NCBI GenBank assembly: GCA_035652315.1 | Contig: DASREA010000048.1 | Coordinates: 1 to 64,000 of the forward strand | Source of the DNA: CANKHA01 sp035652315 | GTDB taxonomy: Bacteria; Pseudomonadota; Alphaproteobacteria; Rhizobiales; Xanthobacteraceae | Length of the DNA: 64,000 nucleotides | Direction: 5' to 3' | Shown here: positions 1-7,982 of the stretch, one piece after another | Layout of the letters: every line of letters begins with the position of its first letter | Position numbering within the stretch: position 1 is the stretch's first letter | The notes under the pieces: generated by a model | What the model saw: only the letters and a program-made list of their open reading frames with translations | Databases searched by the model: none | Told to the model about the DNA's origin: nothing | Made by a program: the position numbers and the translations under genes

Positions 1-96
1 TGGTATCACTACGACACCATGCATTTCGAATACCGCCCGGAGCTGATCGCCGCGGCGAAAGCGATCACCTCGTCATCACCGGGCTTGACCCGGTGA
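1..96 (+). CDS. C-terminal fragment of a possible M15-like peptidase (partial)
   Basis: An open frame enters from the left edge and stops at 94-96. The 31 visible residues include the string DTMHFEYRPEL. This resembles the C-terminal zinc-ligand region (xMHFE) of D-Ala-D-Ala carboxypeptidase-like M15 proteins, which trim peptidoglycan peptides. The last ten or so codons lie inside a REP-like palindrome at 75-97, so the natural C-terminus may have been replaced by repeat sequence. The assignment rests on one short motif and is tentative. Confidence 0.35.
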   Translation, partial: WYHYDTMHFEYRPELIAAAKAITSSSPGLTR

Positions 97-157
97 TCCG
101 GACTAGGAACGCACTGCGCCCCTGAGCGCGATGGCCGGAACAAGTCCGGCGATGACG
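71..157. repeat. REP-like palindromic intergenic repeats
   Basis: A perfect stem ATCACCGGG / CCCGGTGAT with a CTTGA-type loop lies at 75-97. A related degenerate copy of the same unit (GATGGCCGGAACAAGTCCGGC) follows at about 130-150. The same sequence type recurs at 2951-3036, which marks it as a dispersed element. No gene is visible here. Confidence 0.6.
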
Positions 158-165
158 AACCAGAC

Positions 166-272
166 CGTCATTCCGGGGCTCACCGAAGGTGAGAACCCGG
201 AATCCAGATGCAAACGCGGAATTCGCTTCTGGATTCCGGTCCGCTCGCAGAGGCTCGCGTCCCGGAATGACG
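166..272. repeat. Long nested inverted repeat, REP/BIME-like
   Basis: The outer arms CGTCATTCCGGG (166-177) and CCCGGAATGACG (261-272) are perfect complements. An inner pair CCGGAATCCAGA (197-208) / TCTGGATTCCGG (228-239) is also perfect, so the element can fold as two nested stems. Its outer arms resemble the CGTCAT...ATGACG ends of the neighbouring repeats. It sits in a 773-base stretch (97-869) without a convincing gene. Confidence 0.6.
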
Positions 273-435
273 AAAAGGCGCCGTGCAAAAAAGAATCGGT
301 GTTTATCCCCGCCCTTAAAACCGCACTTATCTTGACCGCACCTCGTCCGCTGAGGGGCGCCATCTAGAGGCGACTTGATGGCGGGACGAACGGGAGGAAG
401 GCGCCGGAGATGCGGCGTTGTTCGCTTCCGTGGCG

Positions 436-742
436 GGCCGGAGCGATCCGGCCTTTGCTGGTGCGGTGCCCGCGGACGCGGTTTCGCAAACCGCGCACTC
501 GGGCGGCGCCGAACCCCGACCCCCGGGTACTAAGGCCCGGGCACTAGGAGCTAGTAGCCGGCAGGCCCCGGTTGGGGCCGTACCCCGGCGAGCGCGGGCC
601 GGACGCCGTGACGGACACCGCAGCGGAGCGCCGAAGGGCGCGCGCCTCTTCCAAAAGAAGAGGCGCGCCACGGCCGCAAGGCCATGGCTCAAAGAAGTCG
701 AAGCGCCTTCCCGGCGCTCCGCTCCCCTCCTTTTTTGAGGGG
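436..742. repeat. Dense array of nine perfect hairpins, no gene
   Basis: Consecutive perfect stems occupy this stretch: GGCCGGA/TCCGGCC (436-453), CGCGGTTT/AAACCGCG (477-495), CCCGGG/CCCGGG (522-541), ACTAG/CTAGT (543-555), GGCCCC/GGGGCC (564-579), an 11-bp stem at 640-650/658-668, GGCC/GGCC with a GCAA loop (672-683), AGCGCC/GGCGCT (702-718), and CCCCTC/GAGGGG around a T6 loop (724-742). Reading frames across it give only low-complexity Arg/Pro/Ala peptides. It precedes the Bug receptor gene at 870. It may be a composite of degenerate mobile repeats or a structured transcript. Confidence 0.55.
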
Positions 743-869
743 AAGGAAGACGGGGAACGGCGTGGCCCGCGCCGCCAACAACAGGGCCGGCGGAGCGTTG
801 GCTAAAACGCTTGTGCCGCCTTCTCTTATGCCGCTAATTTCGAGCCGCAAAAATTCCAGGGAGATAACA

Positions 870-1895
870 ATGCCGCTGCGTACTCGCTTCCGCCTTCTCA
901 CCCTGTTCGGCCTCTTCGCCGTCGTCGCCCAGCCGGCCGCGGCGGAAGATTTCTACGCCGGCAAGACCGTCTCCATCATCGTCGGCTCCGCCCCCGGCGG
1001 CAGCTACGATCTCTATGCGCGGCTGGTGGCGCAGCACATCGGCAAGCACATCCCCGGCAATCCCAAGGTCATCGTGCAGAACATGCCGGGCGCCAACAGC
1101 CAGCTCATGGCCGGTTATGTCGCCGATATCGCGCCGAAGGACGGCACCGCGCTCGGGGCGCCGCTCAATACCGTGCCGCTGAACCAGATGCTGCAGCCTG
1201 ACAAGACAAAGTTCAACGCCGCCAAGTTCAACTGGATCGGGGCGGTGTCGAGTCCGGCGAACGTGCTGGTGACCTGGCACACCTCCGGCGTGAAGACGCT
1301 CGACGCGGCGAAAGAGAAAGAAGTCACCATCGGCGCCACCACGGCGGGCACGACCCAGGAGATGTATCCCTTGATGGCGAACAACCTGTTCGGCACCAAA
1401 TTCAAGGTGATCACCGGCTACAAGGCGAGCACCGAGATCAACATCGCCATGGAGCGCGGCGAGGTCCAGGGCCGCGGCGCCAACACCTACCTCTCCTACC
1501 GCTTCCAGAACCCGGATTGGATCCGCGACAAGAAAATCAATTTCATCTTCCAGATGACCGAGGAGCGCGACCCGGAAATGAAGGACGTGCCGACCTTGCT
1601 CGAATACGCCAAGACCGACGAGCAGCGCAAAATCGTCTCGCTGATGGTGACGACGGAGTCGATCGGCCGCTCCTACTTCGCGCCGCCGGGCGTCCCGGCG
1701 GATCGCGTCGCCCTGCTGCGCAAGGCGCTCGCCGAAGTGGTGAAGGATCCCGCCTTCCTCGCCGACGCGGAGAAATCGAAGCTCGAGATCACGCCGGTCG
1801 CCGGCGAGAAGCTGCAGAAGATGGTGGAGGAGCTGATCGCCACGCCGCCCGACATCATCGCCAAGTACAAGGAGGCGGTGTCGCGGAAGAACTGA
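870..1895 (+). CDS. Bug/TctC-family periplasmic solute-binding protein
   Basis: The 341-residue product begins with a signal peptide (hydrophobic core around residues 8-20, likely cleavage after AAA near 25). It continues with the family's hallmark start of the mature domain, FYAGKTVSIIVGSAPGGSYDLYARLVAQHI, shortened here to its recognisable core GSAPGGSYD. Bug proteins bind carboxylates or aromatic acids for tripartite tricarboxylate transporters. No tctA or tctB membrane genes are visible beside it, so this looks like an orphan receptor. The start at 870 was chosen over an upstream in-frame ATG because it gives a proper signal peptide and has a purine-rich AGGGAGA just upstream. Confidence 0.85.
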   Translation: MPLRTRFRLLTLFGLFAVVAQPAAAEDFYAGKTVSIIVGSAPGGSYDLYARLVAQHIGKHIPGNPKVIVQNMPGANSQLMAGYVADIAPKDGTALGAPLNTVPLNQMLQPDKTKFNAAKFNWIGAVSSPANVLVTWHTSGVKTLDAAKEKEVTIGATTAGTTQEMYPLMANNLFGTKFKVITGYKASTEINIAMERGEVQGRGANTYLSYRFQNPDWIRDKKINFIFQMTEERDPEMKDVPTLLEYAKTDEQRKIVSLMVTTESIGRSYFAPPGVPADRVALLRKALAEVVKDPAFLADAEKSKLEITPVAGEKLQKMVEELIATPPDIIAKYKEAVSRKN

Positions 1896-1903
1896 CCGAC
1901 CGT

Positions 1904-1957
1904 GGGGCCCCGCGAAAGCGGGGACCCCGGACGGCACTGGATCCCCGCTTGCGCGGG
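1904..1957. terminator. Paired GC-rich hairpins between convergent genes
   Basis: A stem CCCCGC-GAAA-GCGGGG extended by GGGG/CCCC (1904-1928) is followed by CCCGC-TTGC-GCGGG (1944-1957). The pair lies between the stop of the Bug gene and the stop of the convergent DUF1993-like gene, a natural place for bidirectional termination. There is no strong U-run, so it could instead be another dispersed palindrome. Confidence 0.35.
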
Positions 1958-1971
1958 AAGGACGGAAAGAA

Positions 1972-2490
1972 TTACGTCATCTTCATCGGGATGGCGCCGA
2001 GATAATCGCGCTTGCCGAGATCCACGCCGTTGTGGCGCATGATCGCATAGGCCGCGGTGCAGTGAAAAAAGAAATTCGGCAGCACGAAATGGTTGAGGTA
2101 ATCGGCGCCGCGCATCTGCCCTTTGTGGTCCGGACCGAGCGGAAAGGTGATTTCGCGGTCGCCGGCCGCGTCGATCTTTTTGGTGTCGACTGACTTCAGA
2201 TACGCGACAGTCTTGGCGATGCGCGCTTTGAGGTCGTCGATGGTGGCCTCGGTATCCTCGAAGCGCGGCGGCTCGGCACCGGCGAGGCGCGAGGCGCCGT
2301 TCTTCGCCAGATCGGTCGCCACCTGCACCTGCTTCACCAGCGGAAACATGTCGGGCGCGAGTCGCGCAGTGAGCAGCACCGCCGGATCGAAATTCTTCGT
2401 CTTGGCATGGGCCTGCGCCTTGTCGAGACAGCCCGACAAGGCATTGAGCGCAATCTCGAGAACGGGAATGGTGGCTTTCGACATCGGCAT
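1972..2490 (-). CDS. DUF1993-family (DinB-like helical) protein
   Basis: The 172-residue protein matches the layout of DUF1993: a helical protein with a central LKARIAKTVAYLKSVD segment and a C-terminal block containing LPNFFFHCTAAYAIMRHNGVDLGKRDYLG. The conserved His in FFFHCTAAYAI and the GxxDYLG ending are typical. The family belongs to the DinB-like four-helix fold, and its biochemical role is not established. It lies 21 bases downstream of the GlcG-like gene on the same strand, so the two are probably co-transcribed. Confidence 0.75.
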   Translation of the reverse strand: MPMSKATIPVLEIALNALSGCLDKAQAHAKTKNFDPAVLLTARLAPDMFPLVKQVQVATDLAKNGASRLAGAEPPRFEDTEATIDDLKARIAKTVAYLKSVDTKKIDAAGDREITFPLGPDHKGQMRGADYLNHFVLPNFFFHCTAAYAIMRHNGVDLGKRDYLGAIPMKMT

Positions 2491-2511
2491 GAATGGATTC
2501 CTTTTCGAGAA

Positions 2512-2931
2512 TTACGGTTGCGCCGCGTCTGCCAACGCGGCAAGCGCTGCCTTGGCGACTTCGACGTCCTGCTCGATGGTGGCGCCGCCGGCCGCGACGG
2601 CGCCGATCACCTCGCCGTTCACCGCGATGGGAAAGCCGCCGGGAATATTGGTGAAGTCGCCCATGCGCACGCTCATGCTCAAGGCTTTTTCTTCCGGCGC
2701 ATAGCCGGTCGGCTCTCTCTGCGAGGCCGAGGTAATCGCCTTGCGTTGTGTCGTGATGATGGCGAAATGCTTGGCGCCGTCCATCAACAGGAAGGCGATC
2801 ATGCGGCAGCTTGCGTCCACCACTGCCAGCGCCACCTTGCAGCCGAGCGCATTGGCCTTGGCCACGCCGGCCTGGATCATTTTCAGGCTGGCTTCCTCGG
2901 TGAGCTTATGCGTGGGTACGATGTCGGGCAT
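2512..2931 (-). CDS. GlcG/HbpS-family (DUF336) small protein
   Basis: The 139 residues cover the whole GlcG/HbpS fold. Visible family features are the N-terminal helix with MIQAGVAKANALG, the strand KVALAVVDASCRMIAFLLMDGA, the glycine-rich IPGGFPIAVNGEVIGAVAAGG and a C-terminal AKAALAAL helix. Family members are found beside aromatic and glycolate catabolic genes, and some bind haem. In this gene set it may be an accessory of the nearby oxygenase cluster, but that is inference from context only. Confidence 0.85.
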   Translation of the reverse strand: MPDIVPTHKLTEEASLKMIQAGVAKANALGCKVALAVVDASCRMIAFLLMDGAKHFAIITTQRKAITSASQREPTGYAPEEKALSMSVRMGDFTNIPGGFPIAVNGEVIGAVAAGGATIEQDVEVAKAALAALADAAQP

Positions 2932-2950
2932 ATAGAGCGTCTCACACGAT

Positions 2951-3036
2951 CGTCATGCCCGCGCTTGTCGCGGGCATCCCGCTCGGGGATGCAGTGCCTT
3001 TCTTATCGAGATGGCCGGGACAAGCCCGGCCATGAC
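2951..3036. repeat. REP/BIME-like palindromic pair
   Basis: Two related hairpins flank a short spacer. One is CATGCCCGCGCTTGTCGCGGGCAT near 2954 (stem GCCCGC/GCGGGC). The other is ATGGCCGGGACAAGCCCGGCCAT at about 3011-3033. The ends CGTCATG and CATGACA mirror each other, so the whole unit is a nested inverted repeat. It separates the GlcG-like gene from the Rieske gene upstream of it. Confidence 0.6.
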
Positions 3037-3050
3037 AATGTCAAACCGTA

Positions 3051-4337
3051 TCACACCGTCGCGTGGGACTTACCGAGCCGCGAAGCCAGCGCCTCCTTGG
3101 CCGCGTCCTTGAACGCCTGATCCGGCCCGAGCACGATCGAGGCCGAACGGACCCTCTGATGCGCCGGATCGACGCCGGGCGGGACGACGCCCTTTTCCAC
3201 CAGCGCCTTCGCCGCGCGCATCAGGCGATGACGGGCCATGATGATGCCGTTGTCGGTGGAGACCAGGTTCTCCTTGGTGCGGTCGCAGATCGGACCCATG
3301 CTTTCCTGCAGCGATGCGTCCTGGATCGCAAATCCGGCGATGCCGCTATAATACTTGCCGGCCTTCTGCGCGGCGCGATCCATCAGGTAATCGTTGTCCT
3401 TGTTGGCGAGCGGGCGATAGGTACCGGGCACGTATTTGCAGTGAATGCCGGCGCCTTCCTTCATATCGTTGATTTCGCGTTGGCTGAGCTTACGCGTGGG
3501 ATGGAAGTCGTAGCTCCAGGCCCAGCAGTTCTCGTCGTCGATCGGCACCCAGAAATGGCCATGCACCGGGTGGTCGCCGCGCGGCGGGATCATGGTGAAG
3601 CAGGGCATGACCCAGGGCGTGATGCGCCAATAATAGTTGCCGTTCTCGGCATTGCGGCGCGCGCCGATGTAAAGGCCGCCGTCGCTCTCCACCACTTCGA
3701 AATGCGGTCGCGTGTCCTTGAGATTGTACTCGTTGCCCTTGGCGCCCTTGAACAGCGGATCGGAGGAAAGATCGCCGCGATGCAGGAAGGAAACGTGGCT
3801 GGAATCGATGCCGCCTTCCATGGCCTGCAGCCAGTTGCATTCCTGCAAGCGCTTGGAGACGAAGACCTGATCGGATGGCACCATGGCGAATTCCCATTCC
3901 GGCAGCGGCGGCTGCTTCTCCGGCGGGCCCATGTAGGTCCACAGCACCGGACCGCGCTTCACCAGCGGATAGGATTTCAGCTTGACCTTCTGGCAATAAC
4001 CGCTCTCCGGCGGCTCGGACGGCACCTCGATGCACTGGCCGTTCACATCGTATTTCCAGCCGTGATAGGGGCAGCGCAGGCCGTGCTCTTCGTTGCGGCC
4101 GAACCACAGCGACACCCCGCGGTGGGCGCAGAACTCGTCGATCAGGCCGTATTTACCGTCGGTATCGCGGACCGCCAGCAGGCGCTCAGAAAGGATCTTC
4201 ACCCGCACCGGCGGGCATTCGTTTTCCGGCAATTCGTCGGCCAGCAGCACCGGCATCCAATAGCTGCGGAAGAGTTGGCCCATCGGCGTGCCGGGGCCGG
4301 TCTGGGTGACAAGTTCGTTCTGTTCTTTTCGAAGCAT
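3051..4337 (-). CDS. Rieske [2Fe-2S] ring-hydroxylating oxygenase, large subunit (copy 1)
   Basis: The 428-residue product has a complete Rieske centre, C70-x-H72 and C89-PY-H92, with the usual 16-residue spacing. The mononuclear iron site D178-x-x-H181-x4-H186 (in GGIDSSHVSFLH) is also intact. The size and the opening MLRKEQNELVTQTG match phthalate 4,5-dioxygenase-type single-component oxygenases, which need a separate reductase. No reductase is adjacent; the PDR-type reductase at 33825 is the only candidate in the window. By eye it is about 80 percent identical to the copy at 45297. A perfect palindrome 35 bases upstream of its start may be its operator. Confidence 0.93.
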   Translation of the reverse strand: MLRKEQNELVTQTGPGTPMGQLFRSYWMPVLLADELPENECPPVRVKILSERLLAVRDTDGKYGLIDEFCAHRGVSLWFGRNEEHGLRCPYHGWKYDVNGQCIEVPSEPPESGYCQKVKLKSYPLVKRGPVLWTYMGPPEKQPPLPEWEFAMVPSDQVFVSKRLQECNWLQAMEGGIDSSHVSFLHRGDLSSDPLFKGAKGNEYNLKDTRPHFEVVESDGGLYIGARRNAENGNYYWRITPWVMPCFTMIPPRGDHPVHGHFWVPIDDENCWAWSYDFHPTRKLSQREINDMKEGAGIHCKYVPGTYRPLANKDNDYLMDRAAQKAGKYYSGIAGFAIQDASLQESMGPICDRTKENLVSTDNGIIMARHRLMRAAKALVEKGVVPPGVDPAHQRVRSASIVLGPDQAFKDAAKEALASRLGKSHATV

Positions 4338-4371
4338 TGGTTCGTTTCCGTAACGCTGCTCGCGCGCACTA

Positions 4372-4386
4372 TTCCGCTATGCGGAA
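4372..4386. promoter_or_regulatory. Perfect palindrome, IclR-type operator candidate
   Basis: The 15-base sequence TTCCGCTATGCGGAA is a perfect 6-bp inverted repeat around TAT. It lies upstream of the minus-strand Rieske gene that starts at 4337. Palindromes of the form TTCCG-N5-CGGAA are known targets of several IclR-family regulators of aromatic catabolism. No IclR gene is in the window, so the regulator would have to be elsewhere. Confidence 0.4.
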
Positions 4387-4470
4387 CACAGTTCGCAATT
4401 CAGAGAATACATAGGGCAAGCGGACGCGCCTCGGCAAGCCCACCGCGATAGGCCGCGGACCGCAAGGCCG

Positions 4471-5334
4471 CTATTTCAATCCGGCTGCAGCGCGCGCCTT
4501 TTCCAGCGTGGCAAAGCTGCGCGGAGCGCCGCAGCAAAGATAGCGCCAGCCCTCGGCAATCACCTGTTCTGCGTTGAATGTTTCGACATGCGGATGCGCG
4601 GCGACGACATTGTGTTTCTTGCAAATCGAGAGCACCTCGGCCTTGGCCTCCATCATCAGCTTGTGTTCGGTCTGCCGGGGGATACCAAGCTCCTGGCTCA
4701 AATCGCCCTCGCCGATCATCACCGCGCCGATGCCGGGGACGTTCTTGAGCATGTCCGGCAGATTCCTGATGCCGGCAGTATCCTCGATCTGGATGACGAC
4801 CAGAATTTCACCGTGCGGCGCTAACGGCCAGACGTCGGCGCGCTCGTAGTATTCCTGCTGGCTGACGCCCCAGTAGCGTGCGGCGATCATCGGGCCGTCC
4901 CCGCGGATACCCTGCGGCTCATAGAGTGGCTTATCCTTCAGCCGTGGATAGCGGCAAGCAGCGACCGCATTGTAGGCTTCTTCCACCGTGCTGATATGCG
5001 GCCACACCACGCCGTAGCAGCCGACATCGAGCGCCTGCTTGGCAAGGAACTGATTTTTCTCGACCCCATTCGCCGGGATGCGCGCCGTGGGCGTCACCGC
5101 CGGCGCAATGGAGCCGGATTTCGCGATCTGCCCGCGGTTCAGCATGTATTGCAGCGTATCGCGCAGCGACTCGGCGTCCCAGGGCCGGTGCTCGCCCTCG
5201 AGAATGACGCCGTCGTATTTCGAGGCTTGCAGCTCGATCGCCATGTCGATGCTGCACGGCGCGAACAGCGAAAAGGCGCATTGCCCGCTTTCGAGGGCGC
5301 GAATGAGGCCATTGAGACGTGGCAACGAGGACAA
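4471..5334 (-). CDS. HpcH/HpaI-family class II aldolase
   Basis: The 287-residue product carries the TIM-barrel landmarks of the family. These are an early YDGVILEGEHRPWD segment, VVIQIEDTAGIRNLPDML with the metal-binding Glu, and IGEGDLSQELG with the metal Asp. Such enzymes cleave or form 4-hydroxy-2-oxo acids into pyruvate or oxaloacetate plus an aldehyde or keto acid. It directly follows a LigJ-like hydratase, so it could perform the aldol cleavage step after 4-oxalomesaconate hydration. I chose a TTG start at 5334 because AGGGAG sits six bases upstream. The longer frame to 5427 would overlap the preceding gene and adds unrelated residues. Confidence 0.85.
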   Translation of the reverse strand: MSSLPRLNGLIRALESGQCAFSLFAPCSIDMAIELQASKYDGVILEGEHRPWDAESLRDTLQYMLNRGQIAKSGSIAPAVTPTARIPANGVEKNQFLAKQALDVGCYGVVWPHISTVEEAYNAVAACRYPRLKDKPLYEPQGIRGDGPMIAARYWGVSQQEYYERADVWPLAPHGEILVVIQIEDTAGIRNLPDMLKNVPGIGAVMIGEGDLSQELGIPRQTEHKLMMEAKAEVLSICKKHNVVAAHPHVETFNAEQVIAEGWRYLCCGAPRSFATLEKARAAAGLK

Positions 5335-5356
5335 ATCAATCTCCCTGAGTGAAAGT

Positions 5357-6397
5357 TCAGACTTTTCGGCCGGGCTTGCCGCGCTTGGCGAGAAGCTTGT
5401 CCAGGCGCGGATAGACGCGGCGCGCATTACCTTCGAAGATCTTGTAACGGTCCGCTTCGCTCAAACTTTTCACCTGATCGATGTATTTCTTGGTGTCGTC
5501 GTAATAGTGGCCGGTGTTGGGATCGATGCCGCGCACCGCACCGACCATTTCCGAGGCAAAGAGGATATTGTCAACGGGGATGACCTTGGTCAGCAGCTCG
5601 ATGCCCGGCAGGTGATACACGCAGGTATCGAAAAAGACATTGTTGAGCAGGTACTCGGCAAGCGGCGGCCGCTTCATATCCTGCGCCAGCCCGCGATAGC
5701 GGCCCCAATGATACGGCACCGCGCCGCCGCCATGCGGAATGACGAGCTTCAGCGTCGGGAAATCCTTGAACAGATTGCCCTGGATGAACTGCATGAAGGC
5801 GGTGGTGTCGCCGTTGATGTAATGCGCTCCGGTGTGATGGAAATTCGGGTTGCAGGACGACGACACGTGAATCATCGCCGGCACTTCCAGCTCGCAGAGT
5901 TTCTCGTAGATCGGATACCAATATTTGTCGATCAGCGGCGGATCGGTCCAATACCCGCCCGACGGATCGGGATTGAGATTGACGCCAACAAAGCCGAGCT
6001 CATTGACGAGCCGCTCAAGCTCCGGGATGCAGTTCTTCGGCGATACCCCGGGAAATTGCGGCAACTGCCCCACGGCCACGAAGTTATCCGGCAGCAGCGT
6101 GCAGATACGATGGATCAGGTCGTTGGACACCCGCGACCAGACTTTGCTGATCTCCTCGGTGCCGACATGGTGCGCCATGCCGCCGGCGCGCGGCGAGAAG
6201 ATCGTCAGATCGCTGCCGCGCTCCTTCTGAAACTTGAGTTGCGGCTCCACGCTTTTGACGAGTTGCTCGTCGCTGACGCCAAGGTCTGAAGTCGTCGGCT
6301 TGCGCGACGCATCCGCGAGCCCGGCAAGCTGCTTGTCGCGGAAGGCGAAGAGTTGCGGCGGCTCGGTCGTGTAATGGCCATGAATGTCGATGATCAT
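5357..6397 (-). CDS. ligJ: 4-oxalomesaconate hydratase-like amidohydrolase (LigJ type)
   Basis: The 346-residue product starts MIIDIHGHYTTEP with the metal-binding H6-x-H8. It keeps the long family blocks ERGSDLTIFSPRAGGMAHHVG, LGFVGVNLNPDPSGGYW, MIHVSSSCNP, IPHGGGAVPYHWGR and NILFASEMVGAVRGIDP. From memory these align closely with LigJ of Sphingobium, which hydrates 4-oxalomesaconate in the protocatechuate 4,5-cleavage pathway. It sits between the decarboxylase-like gene upstream and the aldolase downstream on the same strand, consistent with consecutive pathway steps. LigAB, LigC and LigI are not in this window. Confidence 0.85.
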   Translation of the reverse strand: MIIDIHGHYTTEPPQLFAFRDKQLAGLADASRKPTTSDLGVSDEQLVKSVEPQLKFQKERGSDLTIFSPRAGGMAHHVGTEEISKVWSRVSNDLIHRICTLLPDNFVAVGQLPQFPGVSPKNCIPELERLVNELGFVGVNLNPDPSGGYWTDPPLIDKYWYPIYEKLCELEVPAMIHVSSSCNPNFHHTGAHYINGDTTAFMQFIQGNLFKDFPTLKLVIPHGGGAVPYHWGRYRGLAQDMKRPPLAEYLLNNVFFDTCVYHLPGIELLTKVIPVDNILFASEMVGAVRGIDPNTGHYYDDTKKYIDQVKSLSEADRYKIFEGNARRVYPRLDKLLAKRGKPGRKV

Positions 6398-6428
6398 GAA
6401 GGACGTCTCTTATGGAAAAAACGGGACC

Positions 6429-7376
6429 TCAGCCTATGAGGCCCTGCGTGCTCGGCACGAACAAATCCTCGACGGGCACGGGCTTGCCGATGATGCCCTG
6501 CTTCACCGCGTGCTGCACCAGGCTTTCCAGCACCTTGCGGTTGGGCTCGATGCCGTAAGGTAAGGGGTCGCCACCGGTGACTTCCATGACGCGCTTTGCG
6601 GTTTCGTCGGCCTCAGTCATTTTCTCGATTTCGCCCGCTTTCAACTTCTCGACGTAAAGGCGCTTCGATTCGGCAAAGGCATTGAATACGTCGGCGGCAA
6701 GATCGGGATATTTGGCGATGAGGTCGTCCTTGATCACGACCAGATGATTGATCGGGTAATGCCCTCGCTGGCGCAGCGCCTTCAGCCCGGCCTCTTCGGC
6801 GTCGGGGATGAGCGGCTTGATATCGGGGTGGTCGACTTCAATGCCGATGGCGGCAGCAAGCTCGCCTTCGACCAACATGTCCGCCATCTTCTTCCCTTTT
6901 TCGATGGGAACGACATTCGACGGCGCCTTGTATTCGGCCACATGCTCGTCGCCGGAAAGCACCCAGGTGATCTTGCTCAGATCGACACCGTATTCATCCT
7001 GCAGCACGCTGCGCGCCCAGACGCCGGTGGTGACCGTGTAGCCGCGATTGACGCCGATCTTCTTGCCTTCCAGGTCCTTTGGCGTGCGCATGCCAAGATT
7101 GGTGTTGTACAGGATCGCGCCGTGGTGAAAGGCCCGCACCAGAAACACGGGAACGGCGGTAATCCGCTTCCCGTAGGATTTGGCGCAGATGTAGGTGGTG
7201 ATCGCCAGTTCGCAGATGTCGAACTCGCTGCCGCGCACCATGCGGCGGAACGCATCGATCAGGGGATTGACCTCGATGAATTCTGGCTCGAAAGTCTTCG
7301 GCTTGACTATGCCCTCTTTGAAGGCCCGGTTGTTGCCTTGCGTGCGGGTCACGGTGGTCAGTTTGGGTCCGGCCAT
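6429..7376 (-). CDS. 4,5-dihydroxyphthalate decarboxylase-like protein (Pht5 type, periplasmic-binding-protein fold)
   Basis: The 315-residue protein has a periplasmic-binding-protein type II fold but no signal peptide, so it should act in the cytoplasm. The blocks FRRMVRGSEFDICELAITTY, AVPVFLVRAFHHGAILYNTN and DLEGKKIGVNRG parallel Pht5-type decarboxylases, which remove a carboxyl group from 4,5-dihydroxyphthalate to give protocatechuate. Placed next to ligJ and a phthalate-dioxygenase-type Rieske gene, this function fits well. A cytoplasmic NMT1/TauA-like binding protein is the alternative. The substrate may be an analogue of phthalate. Confidence 0.75.
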   Translation of the reverse strand: MAGPKLTTVTRTQGNNRAFKEGIVKPKTFEPEFIEVNPLIDAFRRMVRGSEFDICELAITTYICAKSYGKRITAVPVFLVRAFHHGAILYNTNLGMRTPKDLEGKKIGVNRGYTVTTGVWARSVLQDEYGVDLSKITWVLSGDEHVAEYKAPSNVVPIEKGKKMADMLVEGELAAAIGIEVDHPDIKPLIPDAEEAGLKALRQRGHYPINHLVVIKDDLIAKYPDLAADVFNAFAESKRLYVEKLKAGEIEKMTEADETAKRVMEVTGGDPLPYGIEPNRKVLESLVQHAVKQGIIGKPVPVEDLFVPSTQGLIG

Positions 7377-7501
7377 GGCAAGTTGCGCTCCGGTGAAATG
7401 CTGGCGTAATCGTCAATGGGTGTCGTTATATGCCGCAAACTTCGCCGCGCGTCGAGAGACCGACATACCGGCGACATGCCGCCACATGAAGGAGTGGCTG
7501 G

Positions 7502-7822
7502 CTAGCAGCAGGGGCAGCTGTTCTCGTCGTCGTCTTCGGAAATAAGCGAATCCTTCAACCAGGCGGGCGGCAGGTCATCTTCCACGATCTCTTCCGGCTT
7601 TTTGAATATCTTGAAATCGTGCCGGGTCTGGTGGTCGGACCAGAAAGCAATTACCGTTTCCAAAGGCGGACAGCCGGGAATCGTGCAATTCAGCTCGGTG
7701 ACCAGGATCACCGCGTCATCGGGCAGACTGAAGCGCTGGCGCGTCCAATCCTTGACCCGGTCCATGGCCTGCAATTGTTCCGGCGCCTTCTTGAACGAGC
7801 CGAGTTTTAGAGAGCCTTCCAT
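7502..7822 (-). CDS. Small conserved protein with Cys-rich C-terminus
   Basis: The 106-residue product is unrecognised. It has an acidic tail ending SCPCC and a second pair of cysteines in ELNCTIPGCPPLE, both suggestive of metal binding. The body contains DWTRQRFSLPDDAVILVTEL and AFWSDHQTRHDFKIFK, so it is a compact soluble protein rather than a random frame. It is divergently placed from a zinc alcohol dehydrogenase and a CobW GTPase, so a role in metal handling is possible. An SD-like GAGG lies eight bases before the ATG. Confidence 0.7.
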   Translation of the reverse strand: MEGSLKLGSFKKAPEQLQAMDRVKDWTRQRFSLPDDAVILVTELNCTIPGCPPLETVIAFWSDHQTRHDFKIFKKPEEIVEDDLPPAWLKDSLISEDDDENSCPCC

Positions 7823-7982
7823 CCATGCGCCTCATGGCCCTTGGGCTCTGCCAAGTGCAGCGCCGATTCCTATATAAGCGATGGGGGGATGGCAGTCATC
7901 CCACGGCAAATTGGCGCTTGACGGTCCTTGGGCCAGCCCTAGAGTGCGCGCCAATTATTGCGGTCCTTACGGAGGTTCTTCA

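Noticed and set aside
60..870. Overlapping reading frames in both directions across the repeat region
   Set aside because: They are short, low-complexity Arg/Pro/Ala-rich, cross palindromic repeats and contain no recognisable motif.
834..1937. Long minus-strand frame of 367 residues opposite the Bug receptor gene
   Set aside because: It is the antisense shadow of a real gene in GC-rich DNA: His/Arg/Gly/Asp-rich with no domain.
3063..4451. 462-residue plus-strand frame opposite Rieske copy 1
   Set aside because: Antisense shadow; the minus-strand gene has all cofactor ligands intact.
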